A DNA stretch of 64,000 nucleotides, taken from the NCBI RefSeq assembly GCF_002079055.1, contig NC_047492.1:62001-126000 (forward strand). The letters are read 5' to 3'. Positions 49,387 through 59,567 of the stretch are shown piece after piece. Positions within the stretch are counted from its first letter, which is position 1, and each line of letters starts with the position of its first letter. The position numbers and the translations under genes were made by a program. Below the pieces are notes generated by a model. It did no database searches. It had not been told where the DNA came from and worked only from the letters and a program-made list of their open reading frames with translations. The DNA comes from Saccharomyces paradoxus. Its lineage: Eukaryota > Ascomycota > Saccharomycetes > Saccharomycetales > Saccharomycetaceae.

Positions 49387-51753
49387 ATGGATGTGTTAAC
49401 GGATAGCGTAGAAAGTACGTTGAAAAGCCTGCAAGATAAGAGAAATTTTCTTGCTGAACAAAGAGAGCATTATATAGATATCAGAGGCCGACTGGTTAGC
49501 TTCAACAATGATAACGATGGGGGTGAAGAAGAGGCCGAAGGCCAAGGGATGGTGTTTGGCGACATCATAATTTCTACCAGAAAGATATACTTGAATCTAG
49601 GCTATGAGTACTACGTTGAAAAGACCAAAGAGGAGGCCATCACATCTGTTGATGATAAATTAAAACTAATGGAGGACGCCATTGAGCAGTTTGATCTGAA
49701 GATCGAAGAGGCTAAAAAGACCTTAGACAATTTGAATTTTATGGAGACTGGAGCTGAAACTGAAAAACAGGAGGCGGATGACGACCAAGATTTCCTGCCC
49801 TCCATGGAGATTAGAGAAGAATTAGATGAGGAGGGAAACGTCATAAGTAGCTCCGTTACTCCTACAACAAAGCAATCATCGCAGTCGAAGTCCAAAAAGG
49901 AAGAGGAATATTTGGTCGGCCAAAAGGAGGAACGATTACCAGAGGAGAAGAAATCGAATTCATTTGAAGAAAATTTAAAGGGAAGGCTATCGAAAAGGAA
50001 CAATGAAATAAAGAGAAAAGTAGAACCATCTAAAGTGGATACAGAAAACGTGTACACATTCGCCGATTTAGTCCAGCAGATGGACCAACAGGACGAATTG
50101 GAGGACGGGTCTATTGGCGCTGATGAGATAAGTTATGATTATGATGCGTTCGAAAACTCCAATTTCAAAGTTAATGGGTATAACTATAAAGAGGATGACG
50201 AGGATGAAGATGAAGAAGAGTATTTGAATCATTCCATTATACCTGGTTTTGAAGCACAGTCCTCATTTTTAAAACAAATTCAACAACTACGCGCACAAAA
50301 GCTATCTCAAGAACATAAGCAGGAAGAAGGTGAAGTTAGCAATCCATTGAAACCTATTTTAAAGAAGGCTTCTATTACTGAGGAGTCTGTCAAACACCAG
50401 AAGAAGAAGCAAGTTGGGTTTGCCTCTTCTCTTGAAATTCACGAAGTTGAAAACTTGAAAGAAGAGAACAAGAGACAAATGCAATCTTTTGGGGTCCCCA
50501 CGTATGATGACCAGGAAACCATCGGTATCGCTAATGAAATGACATCGGGCGAGTTTGATGGTGATTTATTTGCCAAGATGTTGGGTGTCCAAGAGGCCGA
50601 TGAAGTGCATGAAAAATATAGAGAAGAACTGATAAATCAAGAGAGGCATGAAGGGGAAGCAAACAGGCCGAATGGGAGAAACAGGGTGTCCAGATTCAGG
50701 AAGGATAGAGCCTTTAAGAAACAAGACACGTCACAAGCCTTCAGATACGAAAATAGGAAGCCAGCGGTGGGCGAAATAGTGGAAAAAGAACCAGTTGCGG
50801 AAGATGTTATAGAGAAGGAACCGGCTGTCAGGGACATAGTGGAAAGGGAATCTTCAGTGGGAGATATCATAGAAAAGGAACCGGCTGTAAACGACATAAT
50901 AGAGAGAAGACCAGTTGTAGAAGATATTGTGGAAAAAGAACTGGCTCTCAGCAACATAGTGGAAAGAGAGCCGGAAACCGATAGTAACAGCGAATTTGAG
51001 ACTCCATTTAAAAAGAAAAATCTGAAATCATTGCAAAAACCAAGATCATCGAAATCAATGAAGAAGAAATTTGATCCCAAAATTTTCGAGAATATAAGTG
51101 ATGATGATGATGATGATAGTAATGGTGATAAGAAACTCGTGCTCGATCAAAGTAAAAGTAGTGCGGATGAGCAAGAGAGGTTTCCTTCAAAGATCCAAGA
51201 AGTGTCTAGATCGATGGCTCAGACAGGAGCCACGGTAGGAGATAAGCCGGTTAGAATTACAAATGTTGACTATCACGCACTAGGTGGGAATTTGGATGAT
51301 ATGGTCAAGGCATATTCATTGGGGTTATATGACGACGATTTAGAGGAAGATCCAGGAACCATAGTGGAGAAGCTCGAGGATTTCAAAGAGTACAATAAAC
51401 AGGTGGAATTGCTGCGTGACGAAATTCAAGATTTCCAACTTGAAAACCAGCAAGTGGCGACGGAGGAGGAGGAAGAGGAAAACGACGGTAATGTTGTGGT
51501 GGATGTCGTAGAACATGAGTTTCCTGAAAGTTACATAAATGACGAAGACGAAGTAGCACTACATCCAGATCGGTTGCAGGAAGCGGTTGCAGTGGAGTAC
51601 AGACGGTTGAAGGAAACTGCGGCGTCGAAATGGCAGTCATCATCGCCCACCGCTCATGCAGAAGGCGAATTGGAGCCCATTGACAAGTTCGGGAACCCCG
51701 TCAAGACAAGTCGCTTCCGCTCTCAACGACTTCACATGGACGGTAAAACATAG
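49387..51753 (+). CDS. BUD27: Bud27, unconventional prefoldin (URI1 orthologue)
   Basis: A 788-residue protein with a prefoldin-like N-terminus (about 1-130: coiled coil, hairpin with VFGDIIISTRKIYLNLGYEYYVEKT, coiled coil) and a long acidic, low-complexity rest. It links TOR signalling to translation initiation and helps assemble RNA polymerases I-III in the cytoplasm. A tandem 10-residue repeat lies around residues 464-533. I start at MDVLTDSV, which is the S. cerevisiae start; the open frame goes 20 codons further up. Slightly shorter than S. cerevisiae Bud27, mainly in the repeat region. Confidence 0.95.
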   Translation: MDVLTDSVESTLKSLQDKRNFLAEQREHYIDIRGRLVSFNNDNDGGEEEAEGQGMVFGDIIISTRKIYLNLGYEYYVEKTKEEAITSVDDKLKLMEDAIEQFDLKIEEAKKTLDNLNFMETGAETEKQEADDDQDFLPSMEIREELDEEGNVISSSVTPTTKQSSQSKSKKEEEYLVGQKEERLPEEKKSNSFEENLKGRLSKRNNEIKRKVEPSKVDTENVYTFADLVQQMDQQDELEDGSIGADEISYDYDAFENSNFKVNGYNYKEDDEDEDEEEYLNHSIIPGFEAQSSFLKQIQQLRAQKLSQEHKQEEGEVSNPLKPILKKASITEESVKHQKKKQVGFASSLEIHEVENLKEENKRQMQSFGVPTYDDQETIGIANEMTSGEFDGDLFAKMLGVQEADEVHEKYREELINQERHEGEANRPNGRNRVSRFRKDRAFKKQDTSQAFRYENRKPAVGEIVEKEPVAEDVIEKEPAVRDIVERESSVGDIIEKEPAVNDIIERRPVVEDIVEKELALSNIVEREPETDSNSEFETPFKKKNLKSLQKPRSSKSMKKKFDPKIFENISDDDDDDSNGDKKLVLDQSKSSADEQERFPSKIQEVSRSMAQTGATVGDKPVRITNVDYHALGGNLDDMVKAYSLGLYDDDLEEDPGTIVEKLEDFKEYNKQVELLRDEIQDFQLENQQVATEEEEEENDGNVVVDVVEHEFPESYINDEDEVALHPDRLQEAVAVEYRRLKETAASKWQSSSPTAHAEGELEPIDKFGNPVKTSRFRSQRLHMDGKT
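50776..50985 (+). repeat. BUD27: 30-bp minisatellite in BUD27, seven units
   Basis: Seven in-phase units of 30 bp code for decapeptides of the type I-V-E-K-E-P-x-V-x-D, for example VIEKEPAVRD and IIEKEPAVND. Units have drifted: some have ERRP or EREP for EKEP. Copy number seems to differ from that of S. cerevisiae, where I recall about eight or nine such units. Confidence 0.9.
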
Positions 51754-51872
51754 CCATATATAGACAGAAAATAAATCAGAATCTATATTAACATATACGT
51801 ATATATTTGTTTTGTATACAATAAACACCATAAATTCGGACAGAGGATAGAAAACTAGTGGGGTCGGTGAGT

Positions 51873-53384
51873 TCATTCGTACAAGTCTTCGTCCAATCTA
51901 GCAGCAGGGTTGGTCTCGATAAAGTCCAATGAGACTTTATGGCCTAACAGTTCTCTGATGTTTTGGACCTTATATTTGATCATAGTGGGTCTTTCCAAGG
52001 ATAAACCCCAACCAAGTACTCTAAGATCCTTTGGTAAGCCCATGGACTCGAGCATTTCCGGTCTGAACATACCAGAGTTACCGATTTCGACCCATTTTTG
52101 CAAACCTTCGTGCCAAGAGAAGATTTCCATCGATGGCTCGGTGTAAGGATTGTAGGTAGGCTTGAATCTCAAACCGGTGACACCCATTCTTTCGAAAAAC
52201 TCCTCCATGAACTTGATCAGGTCACCCAGAGTGATGTTGTAGTCAGCAAGAACACCTTCCACCTGGTGGAACTCAGCCAAATGGGTGGCGTCAACTGCTT
52301 CGTTACGGAAAACACGGTCGATAGAAAACAATCTAGTGGGCTTTGGGTCTTTGGCCAAGTCGTGCAGCATTCTGGCGGAGATGGCTGTAGAGTGGGTTCT
52401 TAAGACCAATTTTTGGCATTCTTCTGGTTTCCAGTTGTAACGGTAACCGATGGATCCGAATCTCCCCTGTTCATGAACGGCTTTAATGTTGCCCAGGTAG
52501 GTCTTGTCATCAGGCAAGTCAGCGGTTAGTGGGTCCTTGATGTAGAAAGTGTCTTGTAGGTCACGAGCAGGATGTTGTTGTGGGACGTAAAGGGCGTCGA
52601 AGTTCCAGAAACCTGTCTCGACGTATTGGTTCGAGGGCATCTCTGTGAAGCCCATGGAAAAGAAAATTTGTCTAAATTCTTCTCTGACTTTGTTCAAGGG
52701 GTGAAGAGCACCTGAGGATATTTGCACACCTTGAGAATTGAAATTGTAAGGCTTGAACTTCAGGTTTTTGTATGCATTGGTGGAGACCATGTCGGAGGTA
52801 AGATCGGTTTCCAACTTGGTGAGGTCTGTGGAGAACTCTGACCCCTTTGTAACATGGAAATCTGTAATCTTACCTTGAACAATTAACTTTCTCTTCTTTA
52901 AGTCGTTTAAAATCTTGGGATCGATGCTATCTAGATGCGAATTATCCTTAATTTGCGCTAGAATAGACTGAGTTTCATCAGCGAGATCATTCAAATCGGT
53001 GTTTTGCAATTTGGCAGAGAGTTCAAGCTCGTTCGAGGCGTTTTTAGCGATCCAGCCGTTCTTGAAAGCTCTGGCCTGACCGACCTTACCAACCTGAGGG
53101 CCCAGTTTGGACATCACATCTTTGATTTGCAGTTGGCCCAACTCTTGGATGAGCTTGACAAGTTTAATTTCGTACGAACCTTCATTCAAAATTTGAGCGC
53201 CTTCTTTGGTCAAATCATACGTAACTGTGTCGATTTTGGAAAACTCCAGCTTGTTATGAGCTTTCAAAGAGTTCAAAGCGGAAAGGACATCTTGAGAACC
53301 ATGCTGAGGGAAAATGGCCAGTGTGGACTTGATCTCATCCAACTCGTCTAGTTTCTTCAGGATTTCTAATTGGAAGTCAGACAT
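51873..53384 (-). CDS. FRS2: Cytosolic phenylalanyl-tRNA synthetase, alpha subunit
   Basis: A 503-residue class II synthetase subunit; with Frs1 it forms an alpha2-beta2 enzyme that charges tRNA-Phe. The N-terminal 180 residues form winged-helix (DBD) domains for tRNA binding. The catalytic core has motif 2 ([19 protein letters not shown]) and motif 3 ([11 protein letters not shown]). Essential. Length equals S. cerevisiae Frs2. It is divergent from GAT1 and convergent with BUD27. Confidence 0.97.
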   Translation of the reverse strand: MSDFQLEILKKLDELDEIKSTLAIFPQHGSQDVLSALNSLKAHNKLEFSKIDTVTYDLTKEGAQILNEGSYEIKLVKLIQELGQLQIKDVMSKLGPQVGKVGQARAFKNGWIAKNASNELELSAKLQNTDLNDLADETQSILAQIKDNSHLDSIDPKILNDLKKRKLIVQGKITDFHVTKGSEFSTDLTKLETDLTSDMVSTNAYKNLKFKPYNFNSQGVQISSGALHPLNKVREEFRQIFFSMGFTEMPSNQYVETGFWNFDALYVPQQHPARDLQDTFYIKDPLTADLPDDKTYLGNIKAVHEQGRFGSIGYRYNWKPEECQKLVLRTHSTAISARMLHDLAKDPKPTRLFSIDRVFRNEAVDATHLAEFHQVEGVLADYNITLGDLIKFMEEFFERMGVTGLRFKPTYNPYTEPSMEIFSWHEGLQKWVEIGNSGMFRPEMLESMGLPKDLRVLGWGLSLERPTMIKYKVQNIRELLGHKVSLDFIETNPAARLDEDLYE

Positions 53385-53652
53385 CTTTACGTTCGGGGAA
53401 GAGAGGGAAGAACGTGCCTTTAATGTATATATACGTAAAATATATATATATATACGGAACTATATTTACAAGTTTACATGTGCGTTAACCACAAGTATTA
53501 CGTACGTTCAAGATTACAGCAATGCGTTTTATTAATTTTTCAAGCACTTTTTACGTAGAGAGGAACAAAGTTACTGAAAAAAAAGAGAGTGTGGAAAAAA
53601 AAAATTTTTCCTTTTTCTACCTCTTTTCTTTGTCTGGATTAATATAATCAAG

Positions 53653-53659
53653 CGGGTAA
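53653..53659 (+). promoter_or_regulatory. Reb1 core site, FRS2 side
   Basis: CGGGTAA, the Reb1 core, 269 bp before the FRS2 start. Reb1 keeps promoters free of nucleosomes and is common before housekeeping genes such as synthetases. Confidence 0.55.
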
Positions 53660-53730
53660 CACCAACAAACGATACCAAAGGCGGGTCACCTAATATATTC
53701 CCAAATGCGACCGGTCCCGCTTTCCGATTT

Positions 53731-53740
53731 TAGCCGCCGA
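53731..53740 (+). promoter_or_regulatory. URS1 (Ume6) site in the FRS2-GAT1 region
   Basis: TAGCCGCCGA, a perfect URS1 consensus. It lies 347 bp before FRS2 and 774 bp before GAT1. Ume6 is also known for control of nitrogen catabolic genes, so GAT1 is a possible target. Confidence 0.6.
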
Positions 53741-54157
53741 AGACAACATTCACTATAATCAAAATCTAACATAACTCATTCATGATTACTTACTAAATCT
53801 ACATAAAGTTGAAGGAATAAATTTTATTTTTTCTCTTTTTGAGAAACGCACAAAACTGCATTCTTTTTATTGACGTATTCATACAGTCTTGTTCACACAA
53901 CTCTTACCAACATTATAGAACATAAAAGCTGTTACTTTAAGAAGTAAATAAATACTCATTTCCTGCGTACTAACTCAATCTCCTTCATGCCAAAACCATA
54001 TCAAAGCAACAACACTAAAAGCTCTGATTCAATTTCAATGAGCAACCCGGATCTCTTATACGCAATCGGGTGTGTGGGTGCACGACTGATTGGTCCGGCC
54101 GATAACAGGTGTGCTTGCACCCAGTGCCCAACGTCAACAAAGCAGGAACAACGGGCT

Positions 54158-54190
54158 GATAAGGGAGAAGATAAGATAAGATAAGATAAC
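54158..54190 (+). promoter_or_regulatory. GATA-factor site cluster of GAT1
   Basis: Four GATAAG boxes (54158, 54170, 54175, 54180) and one GATAAC (54185), three of them overlapping head to tail, about 330 bp before the start codon. Gat1, Gln3, Dal80 and Gzf3 all bind GATAAG; GAT1 is known to be under nitrogen catabolite repression and autogenous control, which fits. Confidence 0.88.
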
Positions 54191-54513
54191 AAATCATTGC
54201 GTCCGACCACAGGCCGACACATAACAGTACAATGTGAAGCAGCGCAGCGTACTGGTAGTACCGGTGCAGCTACTGCTGGTACTAACAGCCACCACAATAC
54301 ACAGCAACAGTAATAACAGCACTACGAGTCGCACTTGCGCTGCCCGGCCCAGCCACATATATATAGGTGTGTGCCACTCCCGGCCCCGGTATTAGCATGC
54401 ACGTTTTCTTTCCTTTGCTTTTCCGGCCTTCCCCTGTTCTGTTCATCGCACAGATGCATATATATATATAGATATATATATATTGTACACGGTGCACGGT
54501 AGTGAATATAACT

Positions 54514-55908
54514 ATGAGCACGAACAGAGCCCCGAATCCCGACCCAGACGTGAATTTAAACAAAGACATCTGGGACTTGTACTCGAGCGCCCAGAAAATA
54601 TTGCCCAATTCTAACCGTATTTTGAACCTTTCTTGGCGTTTGCATAACCGCACGTCTTTCCATCAAATTAACCGCATAATGCAACATTCCAACTCTATTA
54701 TGGACTTCTCCGCCTCGCCTTTCGCCAGCGGCGCAAACGCCGCTGGCCCTGGCAACAATGACCTCGATGACACCGACACTGATAACCAGCAGTTCTTCCT
54801 TTCGGACATGAACCTCAACGGTTCCTCTGTTTTTGAGAATGTGTTTGATGACGATGACGATGATGATGATGTGGAGACTCACTCTATTGTACATTCCGAC
54901 CTGCTCAACGACATGGACAGCGCTTCCCAGCGCGCTTCACATAATGCTTCTGGTTTTCCCAATTTTTTGGACACTTCCTGCTCGTCCTCCTTCGATGACC
55001 ACTTTATTTTCACCAATAACTTACCATTTTTAAGTAATAATAGCATTAATAATAATCATAGTCATAATAGTAGTCATAATAATAACAGTAACAGCATCAA
55101 CAATAACACAAACACAAACGCAAACACTAATAGTCCTTTACTGAGAAGAAATCCGTCTCCATCTATAGTGAAACCTGCTTCGCGAAGAAATTCCTCCGTG
55201 AGGAAGAAGAAACCTGCGTTGAAGAAGATCAAGTCCTCTACTTCGGTGCAATCTTCAGTTACTCCGCCCTCGTCTAACGCCTCAGCCAACCCGGATATAA
55301 AATGCTCCAACTGCACAACGTCTACCACTCCATTGTGGAGGAAAGACCCTAAGGGTCTTCCCCTGTGCAATGCTTGCGGTCTGTTCCTCAAGCTTCACGG
55401 TGTCACAAGGCCCCTGTCGCTGAAAACTGACATCATCAAGAAGAGGCAGAGGTCGTCTACTAAGATAAACAACAATATAACGCCCCCTCCATCGTCCTCC
55501 TCGAATGCAGGAGCAGCAGGGAAAAAGAAGAACTACACTGCAAGCGTGGCGGCGTCCAAGAGGAAAAACTCACTGAACATCGTCGCGCCTTTAAAGTCTC
55601 AGGACATACCCATTCCGAAGATCGCTTCACCCTCCATCCCACAATACCTCCGCTCTAACAACCGCCATCACCTCTCGAGCTCCGCACCCGTCGAGGTAGA
55701 AACGTTCTCGAGCTTTCAGCCTGATATGAATATGACCATGAACATGAACCTTCACAACTCCTCGTCCTCCGCTTTCAACAACGAAGCCTTCTGGAAACCT
55801 TTGGATTCTGCCGCAGATCATCATTCTGCAGACACAAATCCAAACTCGAATGTCAATACCACACCGAATGGCAATCTGAGCTTAGATTGGCTGAATCTGA
55901 ATTTATAG
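54514..55908 (+). CDS. GAT1: GATA-type activator of nitrogen genes Gat1
   Basis: A 464-residue regulator that activates nitrogen catabolic genes under poor nitrogen or TORC1 inhibition. It has an acidic Asp run (about 110-117), an Asn-rich part, a basic stretch [12 protein letters not shown], and one C-x2-C-x17-C-x2-C zinc finger (Cys264, 267, 285, 288) followed by a basic tail. S288C Gat1 is annotated with 39 more N-terminal residues. Here the equivalent upstream ATG (54397) meets an in-frame TAG after 24 codons, so I start at MSTNR, which corresponds to Met40 of the S288C protein. Confidence 0.94.
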   Translation: MSTNRAPNPDPDVNLNKDIWDLYSSAQKILPNSNRILNLSWRLHNRTSFHQINRIMQHSNSIMDFSASPFASGANAAGPGNNDLDDTDTDNQQFFLSDMNLNGSSVFENVFDDDDDDDDVETHSIVHSDLLNDMDSASQRASHNASGFPNFLDTSCSSSFDDHFIFTNNLPFLSNNSINNNHSHNSSHNNNSNSINNNTNTNANTNSPLLRRNPSPSIVKPASRRNSSVRKKKPALKKIKSSTSVQSSVTPPSSNASANPDIKCSNCTTSTTPLWRKDPKGLPLCNACGLFLKLHGVTRPLSLKTDIIKKRQRSSTKINNNITPPPSSSSNAGAAGKKKNYTASVAASKRKNSLNIVAPLKSQDIPIPKIASPSIPQYLRSNNRHHLSSSAPVEVETFSSFQPDMNMTMNMNLHNSSSSAFNNEAFWKPLDSAADHHSADTNPNSNVNTTPNGNLSLDWLNLNL

Positions 55909-57694
55909 ATCCCCTAAAAAAAAGTACTCGCTCCTTCTTTCCATCTCTGCTTCACATATATACACATTTTAATAAAACTCTATGTATACATAGAATAAAA
56001 GGAAGAACAATATATTTATTTCGTAAAAAAAACAGTAGAATATTTATTAAAAAAAGCTTACTATGCGTTATATTTCCATACGTTTCTGGCGAATTTCATG
56101 GGCGCCTCTGTGCGATTCGAAATTTTTGCAGCGGCGACAGAATAGTTGAAAAGCCGCAGTATCCAAGGTGGTGCTAGCTGACACACTGGAATTACCTGGA
56201 AGGATCAACAGACACTTCATATGTAACAAGTGCGAAGAAGGCTCTACCAAGGATATTAGATAATTTATTTAATTTGAGTCGTGTATAATGTCACCTGCTT
56301 GAAGCACAGTAAGAGAACATACATCAGAGCATCTTTTTTACTTCTTATATGGTAGCCTTTTTCAAAGTTAACAGAATAAAAGCCGGGATTGCGAACAAAG
56401 ATGGCTCTATAATATGAACAATGGCGAGAAATTTTTTATCAGGTCGGAAAAAATCTTTTTTTTGAATGGTATCATTTTGTTTGTGGGAAAAGCAGACTTC
56501 GTGTTATTTCGACTTTTTGTACTCTGTTAATGCCGTTGGATGCTTCCAGTGGCATGCTGCTAAGCAAGGCATTTCTCTGGAAGTTGCCTACTGTTCAAAA
56601 TCACAATAAACCAGAAAAAAAATAAAAAAAAAAAAGAGTATGTCTATTTATAAGAAGATATTATAGTTATGTACTACGTGTGATTGTATTTCTTTGCGAA
56701 CATCAAGGTGTTTCTAGCTGTGTACAGCAAAGTCTACATAGGAGGAAGCCAGAAACTTCCGCGACTTGCCAGGCAACTAACTGCAATAGTCGGCGCATAT
56801 TAATGGTTTGGTCATATCTGAGAAATCATTGAATTTTCAGAAAAGAATAAGCTCCAAGTGTGTACGATGCTGGTAGCAGTATGCCCTATATTACTTTGGA
56901 TAATTTAGAGCGTCCATTTTCAGAATCAAGAAGGGGATATTTTTGTGGATACCTTTTGTTTCCTCTCTTACATAACCTCACTTTCCACACTAAAAAGTAG
57001 TGCGCCAAAAAAAATAGAAAGGAGAACAAGATTTATGGAACTCTCTGCATCTAAACATCTACCAAATGTTGGCTATTGTTTACTCAAATACGATAATTGT
57101 GGTGCCAAAAAGATCCTGCCCCAATATACGAATACAGCGACTTTGGATGATCTATCGATGATTAAAAATAACCTGCATTTCATCGTGTTACCTTGCTTTA
57201 AAGCGCCTGGATTTTTTTTTTTTGGGGCATTAAACTTCGCATCGTATCAGTCTATCTGTCGAATATGCTTTAAATATAAATTAAACTAGGCTTGTTATCG
57301 TCTCACACTCTTATTGTAAGAAGAAAACTTTTCTGCTTGATGTATTTCAGCAAAACGAACTTTCGTACAGGCACCGAACTCCGGAGAGTGTATACCTATT
57401 TAAGAAATAAGTTTTTTTTTGTCGCAATGCGGTAAAGCACTTTTAAAGTTAATATAGAAATTGTGTCAATTTGAAGTTAATTCATATATATACAACAAGG
57501 GTAAAGAAAAATTCATAAGCAATTTACATATTAATAGGTGCTTAAATCAGTAAATTTGATCGAAAAAAGTTCATAATATTAAATATACACTTATATGTAA
57601 TTACCTATTACTATACCATCAAAAGAAAAAATATCTTTTATTTTTCGTTACTTCCTAATTCCTATAGCATTTTATTGGTAAAAGGCATCCGTCT
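55909..57694. other. Gene-poor convergent region GAT1 - PAU5
   Basis: A 1786-bp AT-rich region between convergent genes. Nothing in it is a clear gene or element. The start holds the GAT1 3' end, a T-run TTTTTTTTTGAATGG (about 56456) and an A-run (56610-56635). A 114-codon frame (56945-57289) is listed separately. I recognise no LTR and no tRNA. Confidence 0.5.
56945..57289 (+). CDS. Doubtful 114-codon open frame
   Basis: The longest frame in the GAT1-PAU5 gap. Its translation has no known motif, no clear signal peptide and a Phe run (FFFF) coded by a T tract, which suggests chance. It could be a relic or a young gene. I list it only because it is the sole frame above 100 codons in 1.8 kb. 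Confidence 0.12.
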   Translation: MDTFCFLSYITSLSTLKSSAPKKIERRTRFMELSASKHLPNVGYCLLKYDNCGAKKILPQYTNTATLDDLSMIKNNLHFIVLPCFKAPGFFFFGALNFASYQSICRICFKYKLN

Positions 57695-58057
57695 CTAGTT
57701 TGCGATAGTGTAGATACCGTCCTTGGATAGAGCACTAGAGATGGCTGGCTTTAATCTGCTAGAGTACCATGGGACACCAGTGATCATTCTGGTGACTTGG
57801 TCTGGGGCAATACCAGTCAACATGGTGGTGAAATCACCGTAGTTGAAAACAGCTTCAGCAATCTCAACTGGGTAGGTTTCAGTTGGATGAGCGGCTTGGA
57901 AGGAGTAGTATTGGGCCAAGTGAGCTCTGATATCAGAGACGTAGACACCCAATTCAACCAAGTTGACTTTTTCGTCAGATTGAGCTAGAGTGGTGGTAGC
58001 GGAGGCACCAGCAGCGATGGCAGCGACACCAGCAGCGATTGAAGTTAATTTGACCAT
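57695..58057 (-). CDS. PAU5: Seripauperin (PAU family) cell-wall mannoprotein
   Basis: A 120-residue seripauperin. Signal peptide [20 protein letters not shown], then the SRP1/TIP1 domain with [61 protein letters not shown]. It ends GIYTIAN, without the Ser-rich wall part, as in all PAU proteins. The frame is open 39 codons further up through the leader; the family start is [11 protein letters not shown] genes are induced by low oxygen and cold and are mostly subtelomeric; PAU5 is one of the few internal ones in S. cerevisiae. Confidence 0.93.
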   Translation of the reverse strand: MVKLTSIAAGVAAIAAGASATTTLAQSDEKVNLVELGVYVSDIRAHLAQYYSFQAAHPTETYPVEIAEAVFNYGDFTTMLTGIAPDQVTRMITGVPWYSSRLKPAISSALSKDGIYTIAN

Positions 58058-59433
58058 TGTATTTGTTTTGTTTGTTAGTGCTGATATAAGCTTAACAGGA
58101 AAGAAAGGAATGAAGACATATTCGCATAAAAGGATGATCAAAGCAGCGCTATTTATATAAAAGATTTCGAGCAACTACCGCTTCACAAACGGTCTATTAC
58201 TGGCGGCCCATCTTACACTCATATCTTCCGCTTTCCACTTTCTGGCCACTAAACCATTATTACTATGGTGATGGATTGTTCTTGAACGATGCTTTACTTC
58301 GTATAAGAGGCACGCTTCATATTCCCCATATCTTTCGTATGTTTAGAGTACAGGAATGTCCTTACAGGAGATGTGCCTTTAGACCTGCAGGCACAATTTT
58401 AGCCAAGTAATAGAACCAAAGCCAAGTCTACCTTGAGCTCGTTCAGTCGTCGAACCCTTGGCACTAAACGGTTGCTAGGAGAAAAAACACGGGCATTTCC
58501 TAAGACAGAAACACTAGAAAATGTTAATATGGCACTGGTCGTCGTATCCTGTAGAAATTACAAAAACCCTACGCCATCTGTAGAATTGATCATAGAGTTT
58601 GGCGTGTATTAAATGTTGGAAATTCCCTCGTTCTGAAATGACCACGCCCAACAAACCAACAATATACAGAATATGAGATTTTTACAAATCAACAACTATA
58701 GTCCTCCCTGATCTCCTCGATTGATTCCAGTTAAATCTTCGTCTATTTCAAAAGTTTGAAAACATTATTAATCGTCAGATATCATGTAGTGTACTAGACT
58801 GACTTGTAGGCAAAAGAAATTCTGAAGCCCAGTCATTAGTGTGATAGCAAAAAAAATGACATCCATATCCTTTACATTATCCTTATGATGGGAAAAACTA
58901 AAGACAGAAGCAAACTGGTTTTGCGATGAATCTAGTCTTTTGAGCTGTGAACGTCAGATTGGTAGAGCCTTATTCGAATATTAAGCAAAGAGGGTCTTTG
59001 CTGGTATGTCTTCTTATTTTGATGAAAAACTACTGCCCTCCCAGTGTTTTAAACAATATAACTGCGTGCGCAATAAAATGCCCTTCCAATGGGTTACAAG
59101 GAACGAATTTTTACCGCTATTTCTGAGAGCAAAAGGCTCAATCATATGCGCGGCCGGTGTTTACAACCTATAGCTGCGGACTATCGTGCATTAGATGTTT
59201 AAATAATCAGGCTTAAGGATAGTAACTACAGTAATCGTCTACATGAACCAGATGAGCAAGAAACACCATACTGTCAGGTCCTTTCAGCAGTGTTTCCCAG
59301 GATTAGATCTACCGAAAGCTAATACAAGATTCATAAACCTCCTTTTTGCCGCATCATCCACGGCAATTAGAAGACGATGGATCTTGCTCTTCTTTAGCTT
59401 ATACATAAATATACCTGCTTTACTCCTTCCGAC
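58058..59433. promoter_or_regulatory. PAU5 promoter and unassigned region up to the Ty relics
   Basis: On the minus strand this begins with the PAU5 leader and a TATA box (TTTATATAAA, around 58153-58160). Further up lie a sterol/anaerobic element TCGTATA (58299-58305), a Rox1-like ATTGTTCTT (58275-58283) and an AR1 anaerobic element TCGTTCAG (58439-58446). These fit a gene induced without oxygen. From about 58600 to 59433 I recognise nothing; a TGTTGGA at 58614 looks like an LTR end but no LTR follows. Confidence 0.6.
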
Positions 59434-59567
59434 TGTTGTATTGCATGCCCGAGTAATACAAGGGCGACTTGGCAATCCTAATATATGGTCTTAGGGAAGT
59501 AACTTGTAGCCAAGAGTCATTATCAACTGGATTCACAGAATGTTACTTGTGTCACATAATCTATATG
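59434..59567 (-). mobile_element. Ty3 sigma LTR, 3' part (split by a delta LTR)
   Basis: Starts with the sigma terminal TGTTGTAT and follows the reverse complement of the Ty3 sigma 3' end: CCCGAGTAATAC, TTGGCAATCCTAATAT, GTCTTAGGGAAGTAAC, ATTCACAGAATGTTACTT. Identity is moderate with several small changes, so the copy is old. It stops at the insertion site of the delta LTR and resumes at 59886. Confidence 0.88.

Larger units (their letters stand above)
53385..54513. other. Divergent promoter region FRS2 - GAT1
   Basis: A 1129-bp regulatory region. From the FRS2 side: a TA tract (53440-53453), a Reb1 core CGGGTAA (53653-53659), a URS1 site (53731-53740) and, nearer GAT1, a GATA cluster (54158-54190), CA/GTAC-rich stretch and a TA tract with TATA potential (54460-54483). 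An upstream ATG at 54397 in the GAT1 frame runs into a TAG at 54469-54471. Confidence 0.7.

Noticed and set aside
54001-54297. Opposing frames in the FRS2-GAT1 promoter
   Set aside because: They span the GATA cluster on both strands and have no motif.
58614-58620. TGTTGGA, possible LTR terminus
   Set aside because: The bases that follow do not fit delta, tau or sigma LTRs as I know them, and no second end is found.
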